Source: Streptococcus didelphis DSM 15616 (GTDB lineage: Bacteria > Bacillota > Bacilli > Lactobacillales > Streptococcaceae). Taken from it: DNA of 64,000 nucleotides. How positions within the stretch are numbered: the stretch's first letter is position 1; each line of letters opens with the position of its first letter. A program made the position numbers and the translations under genes. Below, in pieces: positions 44,977 through 54,800 of this stretch. Location of the stretch: contig NZ_KB904189.1 in the NCBI RefSeq assembly GCF_000380005.1, positions 62,001 to 126,000 of the forward strand. Reading direction: 5' to 3'. Under the pieces are notes generated by a model. The model made no database searches. It worked only from the letters and a program-made list of their open reading frames with translations, and had not been told where the DNA came from.

Positions 44977-47622
44977 TTACTTGGCTTCGTACCAGCTTTG
45001 ACCTTCATTTTCATCAGCCCGTAAAGGAACCAACAAGTCCACAGCATCTTCCATTGTCTCTTTGACCAATTTTTTAACAGCTGCTAACTCATGATTTGGC
45101 ACCTCAAGAACAATCTCATCATGTACCTGAAGCAGCATTTTGGTCTCATAACCAGCTGCTAGTAAGGCTTTATCCAAATTGATCATTGCGATTTTAAGAA
45201 TATCAGCTGCGCTGCCTTGGATAGGCGAGTTGATGGCTGTACGCTCCGCAAAAGACCTGAGGTTGAAATTACGAGAATTGATATCCGGTAATTCACGACG
45301 GCGTTTAAAGAGGGTTTCCACATAGCCTTTATCCTTGGCCTCACGAACAATGGTGTCCATATAGTTTTTAATTCCAGGATAGCGTTCAAAGTAGGTCTCA
45401 ATATAGTCTTTAGCCTTTTTACGGCTAATGCCTAGATTATTGGACAAGCCAAAATCAGAAATCCCATAAACAATTCCAAAGTTAACTGCCTTTGCATTGC
45501 GACGGTCATTAGCTGTCACATCTTCTTCTTTTTCGATACCAAAGACACGCATGGCTGTTGAGGTGTGGATATCCGCATTGTGGTTAAAGGCAGCAATTAG
45601 GTGCTGGTCTTGTGAAATGTGGGCCAAAACACGTAACTCAATTTGAGAATAATCAGAACTTAGAAGAACAGAATCCTCACTTGAAGGTGTAAAGGCCTTA
45701 CGAATTAATCTTCCTTGCTCCATTCTAATAGGAATGTTTTGTAGGTTGGGATCTGTACTTGACAGACGCCCTGTCTGGGTCAAGTCTTGCACGTAACGGG
45801 TGTGGATTTTGCCATCTTCCATGATAAAGTCTTGCAGGCCAATGACATAGGTAGACTGTAGCTTAGTAATCTGACGGTAATCTAATATTTTAGCCACTAT
45901 TGGCGCTATTGGTGCTAAGCGTTCTAAGACATCAACGGCCGTTGAATAGCCGGTTTTGGTTTTCTTAGTCATTTCTAGCGGCAACTGCATCTTCTCAAAT
46001 AAAATACTACCTAGCTGTTTCGGGGAGTTAATATTAAAGCTCTCACCAGCCATATCATAGATTTCTTCTGTTAACTTCTCAATAATAGCCTTATTTTGCT
46101 CTGCCATTTCCGCAAGGCTAGCCTTATTGACCTTGATACCATTAATTTCCATTTTAGCTAGGACATTGGCAAGAGGGAGTTCAATATCAAAGTAGAGTTG
46201 ACTTTGCTGGTTGTCAGCTAATTTTTCTAAGATGGTGGCTTTACTGTCAAGTAGAACTTTTATTTTTCGGGCTAGATGGGCAAATAAGATGTCCTTTTCT
46301 GGAAAGGCTCGTTTGACCCCTTTGCCATAGACTATGTCATCTGATTCCAGCTGAATGTTTGTATGCATGCGGGCAATGGTTGATAGTTGATTATCGTCTA
46401 CATTTGTTAGTAAGTAATTAGCCAGGCGGGCATCAAAGGAGGCTTGCGCTAAGTCTAGTCCAAGATGGCTAAGAAGAACCTTACTTCTTTTGAAATCATA
46501 AGTAGCAATTGGTTTTTGAAGAACCTTCTTAAAAAGGTCACTGGTTAATAAGTCTGCCTTGTTTGATACATAAATGTGGTCTTGATTGCCCCAAGCAAAG
46601 GTTTGGATATTTTCTCGGTGATAATTATCTTTTAAGACTTCAAAGTAGAAAAAATCATCCTCTGAGAACATGTCTTCTGAAAGATTATCTACTTCTGTGT
46701 AAGTAATCTCTTCATTTGCTGGGCTAGGGAGTTGACTTTTGAGGGCATTTTTTAATTGAACAAAGCCCATCTCATCATAGAAGGCAGCAAGACTTGCAAC
46801 ATCAGCAGGGCCATTATAAAGAAGATCATCTAAAGTGATTGTAATCGGTGCCTTGGTGTCGATGGTGGCTAGGGTTTTTGATAAGAAGGCTAGCTCTTTA
46901 TCATTAATCAAGTTTTCCTTCATTTTTGAGGCTTTAAAGCTATCAATATGCTCATAAATCCCCTCTAAACTACCATATTCATGCAAGAGTTTAAGGCCTG
47001 TTTTTTCACCAATCTTGGTAACTCCTGGAATATTATCTGATTTATCACCCATTAGTGCTTTTAAATCAATAAATTGTTGGGGGCTTATCCCCATTTTCTC
47101 CATAAGATAGGCTGGGGTAAATTCTTCAAATTCAGCGACTCCCTTTTTAGAGATTTCAACAACAGTATTGCTGTCTGTCAGCTGAATTAAATCCTTGTCT
47201 CCACTGACAATAGTGACATCAAAGGGAATCTCTGTGCTTTCTGCCATCTTATCAAGGGTACCAATAATATCATCTGCTTCATAGTTAGCCAAATCATAAA
47301 ATGGCACTCCTAGAGCTGTTAGCATTTCTCTGATATAGGGAAATTGCTCTCTAAATTCATCAGGGGTCTTGGCACGGCCACCTTTGTAGTCAGCATACAT
47401 TTCCGTACGGAAGGTCGTTTTGCCAGCATCAAAAGCAACCAAAACATGGCTTGGTTGCACGCGCTTCATCATGTGGTCAAGCATTAAATGAAAACCATAA
47501 ATAGCATTGGTATGAAGACCATTTTGGTTCCTAAAGCGATCAATCTGGTTGTAAAGTGCAAAAAAGGCGCGAAAGGCTACTGAAGAGCCATCAATTAAGA
47601 GAAGTTTATTCTTGTTTTTCAT
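44977..47622 (-). CDS. polA: DNA polymerase I
   Basis: 881 residues with a 5'-nuclease domain (LLIDGSSVAFRAFFAL, VSGDKDLIQL), a central 3'-5' exonuclease-like domain that appears inactive (no DxE motif; the segment reads FYFEVLKD), and a family A polymerase domain with DYSQIELR (motif A), the O-helix RRNAKAVNFGIVYG and QVHDE (motif C). It acts in Okazaki fragment processing and repair. Its ATG is six bases after a TATAAT, an odd arrangement described under findings. Confidence 0.95.
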   Translation of the reverse strand: MKNKNKLLLIDGSSVAFRAFFALYNQIDRFRNQNGLHTNAIYGFHLMLDHMMKRVQPSHVLVAFDAGKTTFRTEMYADYKGGRAKTPDEFREQFPYIREMLTALGVPFYDLANYEADDIIGTLDKMAESTEIPFDVTIVSGDKDLIQLTDSNTVVEISKKGVAEFEEFTPAYLMEKMGISPQQFIDLKALMGDKSDNIPGVTKIGEKTGLKLLHEYGSLEGIYEHIDSFKASKMKENLINDKELAFLSKTLATIDTKAPITITLDDLLYNGPADVASLAAFYDEMGFVQLKNALKSQLPSPANEEITYTEVDNLSEDMFSEDDFFYFEVLKDNYHRENIQTFAWGNQDHIYVSNKADLLTSDLFKKVLQKPIATYDFKRSKVLLSHLGLDLAQASFDARLANYLLTNVDDNQLSTIARMHTNIQLESDDIVYGKGVKRAFPEKDILFAHLARKIKVLLDSKATILEKLADNQQSQLYFDIELPLANVLAKMEINGIKVNKASLAEMAEQNKAIIEKLTEEIYDMAGESFNINSPKQLGSILFEKMQLPLEMTKKTKTGYSTAVDVLERLAPIAPIVAKILDYRQITKLQSTYVIGLQDFIMEDGKIHTRYVQDLTQTGRLSSTDPNLQNIPIRMEQGRLIRKAFTPSSEDSVLLSSDYSQIELRVLAHISQDQHLIAAFNHNADIHTSTAMRVFGIEKEEDVTANDRRNAKAVNFGIVYGISDFGLSNNLGISRKKAKDYIETYFERYPGIKNYMDTIVREAKDKGYVETLFKRRRELPDINSRNFNLRSFAERTAINSPIQGSAADILKIAMINLDKALLAAGYETKMLLQVHDEIVLEVPNHELAAVKKLVKETMEDAVDLLVPLRADENEGQSWYEAK

Positions 47623-47640
47623 AGCTTTATTATACCACAA
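47623..47640 (-). promoter_or_regulatory. Extended -10 promoter immediately before polA
   Basis: TGGTATAAT with the TATAAT ending six bases before the polA ATG; no clear -35 and no ribosome binding site between. A leaderless or near-leaderless message would result. Confidence 0.45.
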
Positions 47641-47735
47641 GCCACTTTGCTTTGGCCTTCCAAGACTTCATATTTCCTTAATTCAAAAGAAAAGCCTCTG
47701 AATAAGCTTCAAAGACTTTCTTCTATTAATATTTT

Positions 47736-49466
47736 TTATTTTTTAGTCCACTCTTCAACCTTGTCTGAATTTGCTTTAATCCATTTCTTAGCAGCATCTT
47801 CAGGGCTCATGCCTTTGTTAACATCTAACATAACAGCTTCCATGTCTTTTTTGGTCCATGAGAAACGGTCAATGATTCGGTAAAGATCTGGTTGTTCTTT
47901 TTTCAAGCCTTTACGAGCAATGGTGTGGATATCTTCACTTGTGCCAAAGGATTTTTTCGGATCTTCTAAATATTTCAAATCATACTTAGCAAACATCCAG
48001 TGTGGAGACCAGCCGGTTACAACGATTTCTTCTTTTTTCTTAATAGCTTGGTCTAAAGAAGTTGTCATGGCACCTGTTGAAGCAGATGTTAAATCCCAAC
48101 CCGATAAGTTAGCATAGTCTGTGGTAGCCTGTTTAGCAGCAGTCATAATTCCTGCCCCAGGTTCAATCCCAATAATCTTTTTCTTAGCTTGGTCTGATAA
48201 ATCTTCAATGCTATTAACATTTGTCATGTATTTAGGAACTACTAAACCTAGTTTAGTTCCTTTCATATTGACACCTAGATCATCAAGTTTAGACTTGTAT
48301 TTTTTATATTGTTGGCCATGAGTTACTGGTAACCAGGCACTTGTTGAAAAGTCTGAGTTGCCGTTAGCCACACTTTGCCAGGCTACTGCATTATCAAGTG
48401 GTGTCATTTCCACAGCGAAGCCTGCTTGTTTGAGTACCTGAGCAATAACATTGGTTGAAGCTACCTCAGAATCCCATTGCACATAAGCAATCTTGACTTT
48501 TTGCCCCTTACCAGTATTGTCAGAACTAGCTGTAAGAATGGTTCTTCCTAGGCCGGCAATTAAAAAGACAGCTAAGGTTAGGATTCCAACCCATTTATTA
48601 ACTTTTCCTCTTTTAGCCTTATTTTCTGTTTTTGTATTAAAGGTTTGCGTAATTCTATCTAGAATAATAGCCAGAATAACCAAGGCTAAACCTGATACAA
48701 AACCTGTACCAATATCTGCATGTTGAAGAGCTGATAAGACTTCACGTCCTAAACCAGGAGCTCCAATCATAGAACCCGTCACAACCATTGATAGGGCAAG
48801 CATCATGGTTTGATTGATACCAGCCATGATGGTATTTTTAGCTAGGGGTAATTCGACCTTTAAGAGTTTTTGACGAGGGGTTGAACCAAAAGCATCTGAA
48901 GCCTCAACCAATTCTCTTGAAATTTCTCTAATCCCTAAGTTGGTAAAACGAACAGTCGGTGGTAAGGCAAAGATAACTGAAGCAAAGACCCCTGGCACCA
49001 TACCAATGCCAAAGAAGGCAACTGCTGGAATCAGGTAAACAAAGGCCGGCATGGTTTGCATAAAGTCTAGGATAGGATTAACCACCTGACGAACTGTCGC
49101 ATTCTTAGCCATCCAAATCCCCAGAGGAATCCCAATAATAATAGAAATTAAACTGGCTACTAATACCAAGGTAAAAGTATTCATCAGATGTTCCCAAAGA
49201 CCTTGGTTATAGATAAATAAGAGCCCAAGTAGGGTAAAGGTTGGCAAGGGCCATTTTTTCTTAGCCAGGAAAAAGACAGCTAAGCTTGCTAAAACTATAA
49301 ATAGTAGAGGGTGAATAAAGAGCAGGGTGTCAGTCATCCAATTCATGACAAAACTTCCCACTTTTTGCATAAGCTCAAAAAGACCAGAGAATGTCTTAGT
49401 AATCCATTCTGTGATATTTTCTACCAATTGAGCAACTGGTAGTTTGGTTTGTAGTATATTCTCCAA
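47736..49466 (-). CDS. opuABC: Glycine betaine/proline ABC transporter, permease fused to binding protein
   Basis: 576 residues with two modules. The N-terminal half (about 60-290) is a permease with the EAA-like loop ELVEASDAFGSTPRQKLLKVELP. The C-terminal half (from about 315) is an OpuAC-type glycine betaine-binding domain with QWDSEVAST and WSPHWMF aromatic ligand residues. Fusion of the two is normal for streptococcal and lactococcal OpuA/BusAB. It imports osmoprotectants under salt stress. Confidence 0.92.
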   Translation of the reverse strand: MENILQTKLPVAQLVENITEWITKTFSGLFELMQKVGSFVMNWMTDTLLFIHPLLFIVLASLAVFFLAKKKWPLPTFTLLGLLFIYNQGLWEHLMNTFTLVLVASLISIIIGIPLGIWMAKNATVRQVVNPILDFMQTMPAFVYLIPAVAFFGIGMVPGVFASVIFALPPTVRFTNLGIREISRELVEASDAFGSTPRQKLLKVELPLAKNTIMAGINQTMMLALSMVVTGSMIGAPGLGREVLSALQHADIGTGFVSGLALVILAIILDRITQTFNTKTENKAKRGKVNKWVGILTLAVFLIAGLGRTILTASSDNTGKGQKVKIAYVQWDSEVASTNVIAQVLKQAGFAVEMTPLDNAVAWQSVANGNSDFSTSAWLPVTHGQQYKKYKSKLDDLGVNMKGTKLGLVVPKYMTNVNSIEDLSDQAKKKIIGIEPGAGIMTAAKQATTDYANLSGWDLTSASTGAMTTSLDQAIKKKEEIVVTGWSPHWMFAKYDLKYLEDPKKSFGTSEDIHTIARKGLKKEQPDLYRIIDRFSWTKKDMEAVMLDVNKGMSPEDAAKKWIKANSDKVEEWTKK

Positions 49467-49488
49467 AATAATATCTCCTTCTTACTCT

Positions 49489-50760
49489 TTATTCTTGACT
49501 TGTCCCTGTTGGATGCACAGTTACAATCTTTTCTTCTACTTCAAGTATTGGATTAACCTCAAGCTCCTCCTCAGGCTGGTCAGAAACATTAGCTAGCGCT
49601 TCAATAACCCGTCCTCGGATGATTACCCCCAGTAAACGATTAGCCTGATCTGTTACAGCAATAGGAGCTGATGAATCATAGATTAATGGCATAATGTCTG
49701 TGATAACCGTATCAGGAGTGACTCTTGTCACCTCACGGTCAATAACCTCTGTTAGAGGTAGACCCTTTTTACGTGCTTCAATAGCCGCATCAGCTGTTAG
49801 GATCCCTACTAACTGGCGACGACGGTCAGTAGCCATTAACATAGATACCTCTTCCGTGTGCATTCTATTTAGGGCCACCTGAGGACCATCAATCTCAACA
49901 GTTGTTGTTAATGGTTTAATCATGATATTTTGTGCCGTTAAAACTTTGGAACGATCAACATCTTCCACAAATTCACGGACAAAATCATTAGCTGGCTTAG
50001 TAAGGATTTCCTCACCTGTTCCAATTTGCATAATTTGACCATCCTTCATCAGGGCAATTCGGTCCCCAATGCGCAAGGCTTCATTCAAATCATGACTGAT
50101 AAAGATGATGGTTTGTTGGGATGTGGCTTGCAGTTCCACAAGCTCATCCTGCATTTCACGACGAATCAAGGGATCAAGGGCAGAGAATGCCTCATCCATT
50201 AAAAGAATCTTTGGACCATTGGCAAGAGCCCTAGCTAAACCGACACGCTGTTGCATCCCACCAGATAACTGATTAGGATATTGGTCCTTAAAGTTTAAAA
50301 GACCAGCATTAGCAAGAGCCTTTTCAGCCCTTTCTTGTCTTTCATCCTTTGTTACGCCCCGCAGTTCTAAGCCAAACTCTGTGTTTTCCAAAATCGTCTT
50401 ATGAGGAAATAAAGCAAAACTTTGGAAAACCATGTTGATGTCATGGCGACGCACTTCACGTAGATTTTCTGCATTCATCTTGGAGATGTCTTTTCCTTGT
50501 AGTAAAATACTACCTGCTGAAGGTTCAATCAAGCGGTTCAACATACGAACAAGGGTTGACTTCCCACTACCAGACAGACCCATAATAACAAAGATCTCGC
50601 CTTCTTTTACCTCAAAACTAGCATCATAGACCCCAACAGTAGCACCTGTTTTTTTCAAAATATCAGTCTTACTTTTACCTTGCTTAACCATCTCCAAGGC
50701 AGCTTTTTGTCTTTTACCAAAAATCTTAGATAAATTTTTGACTTCTAAAATAGTTTCCAT
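49489..50760 (-). CDS. opuAA: Glycine betaine/proline ABC transporter, ATPase with CBS domains
   Basis: 423 residues. Walker [10 protein letters not shown] (about 58), signature [15 protein letters not shown], Walker [13 protein letters not shown], then a pair of CBS domains (about 285-400) that sense ionic strength or c-di-AMP in OpuA proteins, and an acidic tail. It is 22 bases upstream of opuABC. Confidence 0.93.
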   Translation of the reverse strand: METILEVKNLSKIFGKRQKAALEMVKQGKSKTDILKKTGATVGVYDASFEVKEGEIFVIMGLSGSGKSTLVRMLNRLIEPSAGSILLQGKDISKMNAENLREVRRHDINMVFQSFALFPHKTILENTEFGLELRGVTKDERQERAEKALANAGLLNFKDQYPNQLSGGMQQRVGLARALANGPKILLMDEAFSALDPLIRREMQDELVELQATSQQTIIFISHDLNEALRIGDRIALMKDGQIMQIGTGEEILTKPANDFVREFVEDVDRSKVLTAQNIMIKPLTTTVEIDGPQVALNRMHTEEVSMLMATDRRRQLVGILTADAAIEARKKGLPLTEVIDREVTRVTPDTVITDIMPLIYDSSAPIAVTDQANRLLGVIIRGRVIEALANVSDQPEEELEVNPILEVEEKIVTVHPTGTSQE

Positions 50761-50873
50761 TCATATCTCTCCTTATGGGTGATGTGTTCCTATCTTTATT
50801 AATGTTTTTATACAAACTTCATAACAGTCATAGCTCACAAAGCAAAAACCATTTTCGCAAACAGAACATAACT

Positions 50874-50939
50874 AGAATATCAAGTGTGGTCACTTTTGTC
50901 AAATGAGAAAACCCGAAAAAACAGGAGAAAGCGTTTCCC
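50874..50939 (-). promoter_or_regulatory. opuA promoter with operator in the spacer and a possible cre site upstream
   Basis: TTGACA (50897-50902) and TATTCT (50874-50879) are 17 bp apart. The spacer is filled by an inverted repeat AAGTG-tggt-CACTT (50882-50895), probably the BusR/OpuR-type operator. A near-palindrome GGAGAAAGCGTTTCCC (50924-50939) further upstream resembles a CcpA cre site. Confidence 0.6.
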
Positions 50940-50949
50940 ACAGCCTTTC

Positions 50950-50965
50950 TTTAAACATGTTTAAA
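50950..50965. repeat. 16-bp perfect palindrome upstream of opuAA
   Basis: TTTAAACATGTTTAAA reads the same on both strands. It lies 50 bp upstream of the opuA -35 box and may be a second regulator site. Confidence 0.4.
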
Positions 50966-50977
50966 CCTATTAAAAAG

Positions 50978-51029
50978 CAAAGTGACCCTAAAAGAGACCA
51001 GCATAGCTTTGCTGATCTCTTTGGTTTTT
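50978..51029. terminator. Hairpin terminator upstream of the opuA promoter
   Basis: AAAGAGACCAGCA-tagctt-TGCTGATCTCTTT followed by GGTTTTT on the plus strand; symmetrical enough to work on both strands. Confidence 0.55.
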
Positions 51030-51045
51030 AGATAAAAGACAAAAA

Positions 51046-51098
51046 ATAAGATAGCCTCAGACAGGAGAACACAGCGTTATTCCTTCTCAAGCTATCTT
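51046..51098 (-). terminator. Large terminator hairpin at the end of the decayed region
   Basis: On the minus strand AAGATAGC and GCTATCTT enclose a second pairing (AGAAGGA / TTCTCCT) and are followed by ATTTTTTG. It would end transcripts from the remnants at 51.1-51.7 kb. Confidence 0.6.
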
Positions 51099-51119
51099 TA
51101 ATAATTCTGTAGTAATATT

Positions 51120-51245
51120 TCACATTACTAGCAGTCTACCTTCTGTATTAGCAAATGATGAATATATTTCCCAAAAATCTTTAGGTAGAGATCTTTTAGC
51201 TTTTTTATACTCAAGATACCTATTTTCTCGTTGCAACTCTAGCAT
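51120..51245 (-). pseudogene. N-terminal remnant of an AlbA_2 (Schlafen-like) DNA-binding domain protein
   Basis: An ATG at 51245, preceded by AGAGG at six bases, opens 41 codons reading MLELQRENRYLEYKKAKRS then LPKDFWEIYSSFANTEG, and stops at 51120. This segment matches the start of AlbA_2-domain ATP-binding proteins, which normally run to several hundred residues and continue with a GGxxxLG motif. Here the frame degenerates at GRLLVM and ends. The rest of the gene is absent. Confidence 0.6.
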
Positions 51246-51372
51246 TAGTTACCTCTTTTCTAACCCTTCTATTTAGAATTTCTACCGTATTTCATATTTT
51301 TCTACCGTATTCTTAATTATCAATAATAAATGATTTAGTTTTTGACTATAAAAGCTGCTTTTTTGTTAAAAA

Positions 51373-51748
51373 TTAACGCTTGTTAATATATCGTTTATTT
51401 CCACCACTGTAAATTCTATAATAATTTCCCCCAGGCTGATATAAAGAAATTTTTCTTTTTTTGACAAGGTAATCAAGAATTATTTTGATGTATGCAGCTT
51501 TTTCAATCTTTGGTTTTTTTCTGCCATTTAGCGTAGGAACTATCTTGTCTAACTCAACGCAGCCAGCAAATCTATAAGTTCTGTATCACTCCATAAGAAA
51601 TATAATTTGTTAGTATGGAACGACGGTTCTCAATAATTATATCCGTATTTCTAATTGTTAATAATATTAATTCTTTGTCTATTAAATAAGGTTCTTTCAA
51701 AGTAGATTCAGCAAAAATCTTTTCTCTAATTTTTGGGATACTAAGCAA
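51373..51748 (-). pseudogene. Frameshifted remnant of an unrecognised gene
   Basis: Two overlapping minus-strand frames read as one broken protein. Frame one runs from TTG at 51748 to a TAG at 51572 (starts LSIPKIREKIFAESTLKEP). Frame two, open from 51585 to the TAA at 51373, continues with FAGCVELDKIVPTLNGR and ends GGNKRYINKR. The shift lies between 51572 and 51585. The 5' end abuts the adhesin terminator, so the gene is also truncated. I do not recognise the family. Confidence 0.5.
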
Positions 51749-51790
51749 AAAACACGCTATGGCTAGTTGGGTGCTAGCTTTAACGTGTTT
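51745..51790 (-). terminator. Terminator of the adhesin gene
   Basis: AACACG...GCTAG-loop-CTAGC...CGTGTT followed by six T on the minus strand, about 70 bases after the stop codon. Confidence 0.7.
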
Positions 51791-51860
51791 TCTTTTTATT
51801 AGGATAGTTTTTTCTTATTTAAATAGTAGAAAAGCTATCTGTTTTTAAGGTTTTGAAAAG

Positions 51861-54800
51861 TTAGTTCTTTTCTTGGCGTTTTTTCTTGCCATACCAACCG
51901 GCTGTGCTAATAAGGCCAAGGCCAACAAGCATAGCAGTAAAGTTAGACACATTATCATCACCTGTAGCAGGGAGTGCTGGTGTGTGATGAGCTGGTGCTT
52001 TGGCAAATATATCAGTTGCTTTAGGTGTTTCTGATACTTGAGGGTTTTCTGATTCTTGAGGCATTTCTGGAAGGGTATCCTCAATAATCGTACCGTCTTT
52101 ATCTTGTCCGTAAAGCTTGATAATATCGCTGTTATCACCTGACATATCCGTGTTATGACCAATCATATCTGGACTTGTTGATATGTCAATATCGATAATT
52201 TGACCGCCACCGATTTCAATATCAACTTGAGGACGGGTATCTTCCATAATATTACCGTCTTTATCTTGTCCATAAAGCTTGATAATACTGCTGTTATCAC
52301 CTGACATATCTGTATGATGACCGAGCATATCTGGATTAGTTGACATATCAATATCGATAACATTACCACCACTGATGTGAACATCACTATGAGATTCTTT
52401 TTCTGGCATAGTGTCTTCAATAGTAGTATCACTTCCTTCTGAGTTAAGAATGCTACTGTTATTACCAGAAATTGATGGGAATTGGTTATTGAATTCCAAT
52501 TCAATGTGCTGACTATTAGTATGCACTTCTGGTTCTGATGGCACTTGAGGCTCAGATGGAATCTCAGGTTCTTGAGGAACTTCTGGTGCTGATGGAACAT
52601 CTGACTCGCCTGGTGCAATTGGCTCGCCTGGTTCTGATGGCGGCACTGGCTGTGGAGTTGGTAACGAAGGAACATCTGGTTTGCTTGGAAGTTCAGGTTT
52701 AACTGGGGGAGGAGTTGGTCCCTCTGTCGGAGGAACAGAAGGCTGCTCTGGTTTAACAACTGGTGGAACTGGAGGTACTGGTGCGGGCATAGGCCTTGTC
52801 ACCATAGCACCTTTCAACTTAACTTCACCTAGATTTACTTTTTTACCATTTTTTTCATTTATTTTATATGATAAAGAAGAAGAAACAATTTTTGAGGATT
52901 TATTTAAAGACTTTTTTGAAGATTTAGTTGTAAACTTAGCGGGTGTGTCAACCTTAATTTTATAAGTAAATACTACTGATCCTTTTTCTAAAGCTTTTAA
53001 TATTTGCGCTTTATCCATCTTTAAAGTTACACTTTCTTTTCCTCCATTTGAAGAAAAAATTGACAATAAAACTGATTTAGCATCAGTGTGTTTTATACTG
53101 TAGTTTGAATTTTTACTTGCTGATTCTTTTACATATTTTATATTCGATTCAAATACATCTGTTAGCTCTATCGAACTGTATAAATCTTTAAAATTTTCTT
53201 CTAATTTTTTCGAGTCTTGTAGTTCTTCTAAGAAATTTTTATTTGAAGTCATATTTTTAAGGTAATCACTAAACATATTATTTTTATTAACATCTCTTTT
53301 ACTACGTGCTAATTTTTTTTCATTTTGTTTATAATCCATAATATTAACCGCAAAAATTTTAATATCATCTTCTTGAGCCATTAGAGCTTCAGCAATAGCT
53401 GATTCATTATGATTGTAAAAGGTATATTGTCGATGATAAAAAATATTTGTTAAAAGTTGTTTAATAGAAGCTTCTAAAAAATCTTCATATTTTTGTTCTG
53501 TCCACTCAAGTCCTTCTTTTGTTTTATTCTTTGTCCATTCAATAACCTCATTAACACTTTCTACCCCAAAAGGCAACCAAGAATTAGAATAACCTTTCAA
53601 CTTATCAAAAACGACCGTGGAATTCTTTATTGTATCTCTAGATTTTTTTCCTTTTAAAATTTCTGCTTTTATATTTTGTGCGATGGTGTTTATAATTTGT
53701 TCTCCACCTTTTAATGTTCTACGTTCATAATAGCTTTGAAAGTGTTTACCTTCTCCAACTTGTTTACTATTATAGTTAAAATCTTTTTCCTTCATTTTTA
53801 GACCATCAAATTCTTTTAAAAATAGGTAGTCTAAGGGTTTAACTCCAATCCATGACAAGCCTTGAAGTGCTACTCCAACTGTTAGGTCAACTGTTTTAAT
53901 TTTTTCTTCAACCTTACTAACATCAATGCCTAAACTCTTTAATCTTTTAATAAGTAGCTTTAGATCATTTAGCATACTACTTTCTGCCACGCTTGCCTCA
54001 TATGGTAATAAAGAATATGGATTTGTGTAGTCAACTTTTTTATTTTTTGTATCTTTTATATAAGGAAGATTTTTATCACTATTTTCTTTTTTAAACTTTT
54101 CACTTAAATCATAGCTATAAGTTGCTTCTCCCTGAGTAAAAAGAATAATATGTTGTCTTTTCAGATAATTTTTGCTTCCTTGTTTCTCATTTTTAAACAA
54201 CTCTCTAGCTCTATGAATAGCTGCTTGTAAAGCAACACCATCTGCCTTCTGATATTTACCTTCATTAATTTTATTCTTCAAATGATTAACACTTAACTGT
54301 TTATTTTGCTTATCTACTAAGCTTCCTTTATCCAATAACATTATTGGATTATCTACTTCTTTATTAAAAGTAATTAGTCTAACAGTATTAAGATTCCTAT
54401 TGGACACGTTTCCCGTTAAAGTATCGACTATCTGCTGAATTTTTATTTCAGCCTCATTAAAGGATTCTTCTGTCATCTTAGATGAAGTATCTAAAAGAAT
54501 AATGACCTCTGCACCATAGTCAATATCCTTAAAATCAATGGTTGTTTTTACTTCGAGTTCATCATTGCCTACATCTATAACTTCTTTTTTTATTTCAAAA
54601 AGTTCTTTTTGCTCTTTTTTAGTAAGAATACCATTTTCATCTTTAACAGTTTTAGATTTATTTGTTAATTCTGCCTCATATAAATTTTTGACTTCTTGTA
54701 TATTTTGATTAACTGTAGAAGTAGTTGAAGGTATTGAGGATGAACTTGCATCTAATCCTCTTATCGCTGCGGGTGTTGCTACCTCTGTTTTTTCTACTGT

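Noticed and set aside
52066..52400. CRISPR-like tandem repeats
   Set aside because: The repeat units are 162 bp and in frame, and encode fibronectin-binding repeats. No short direct repeats with unique spacers were seen anywhere in the window.
52163..52759. A 198-codon minus-strand frame overlapping the adhesin repeat region
   Set aside because: It is a shifted reading of the proline-rich and repeat DNA; the low-complexity product reflects the repeats in the real frame.
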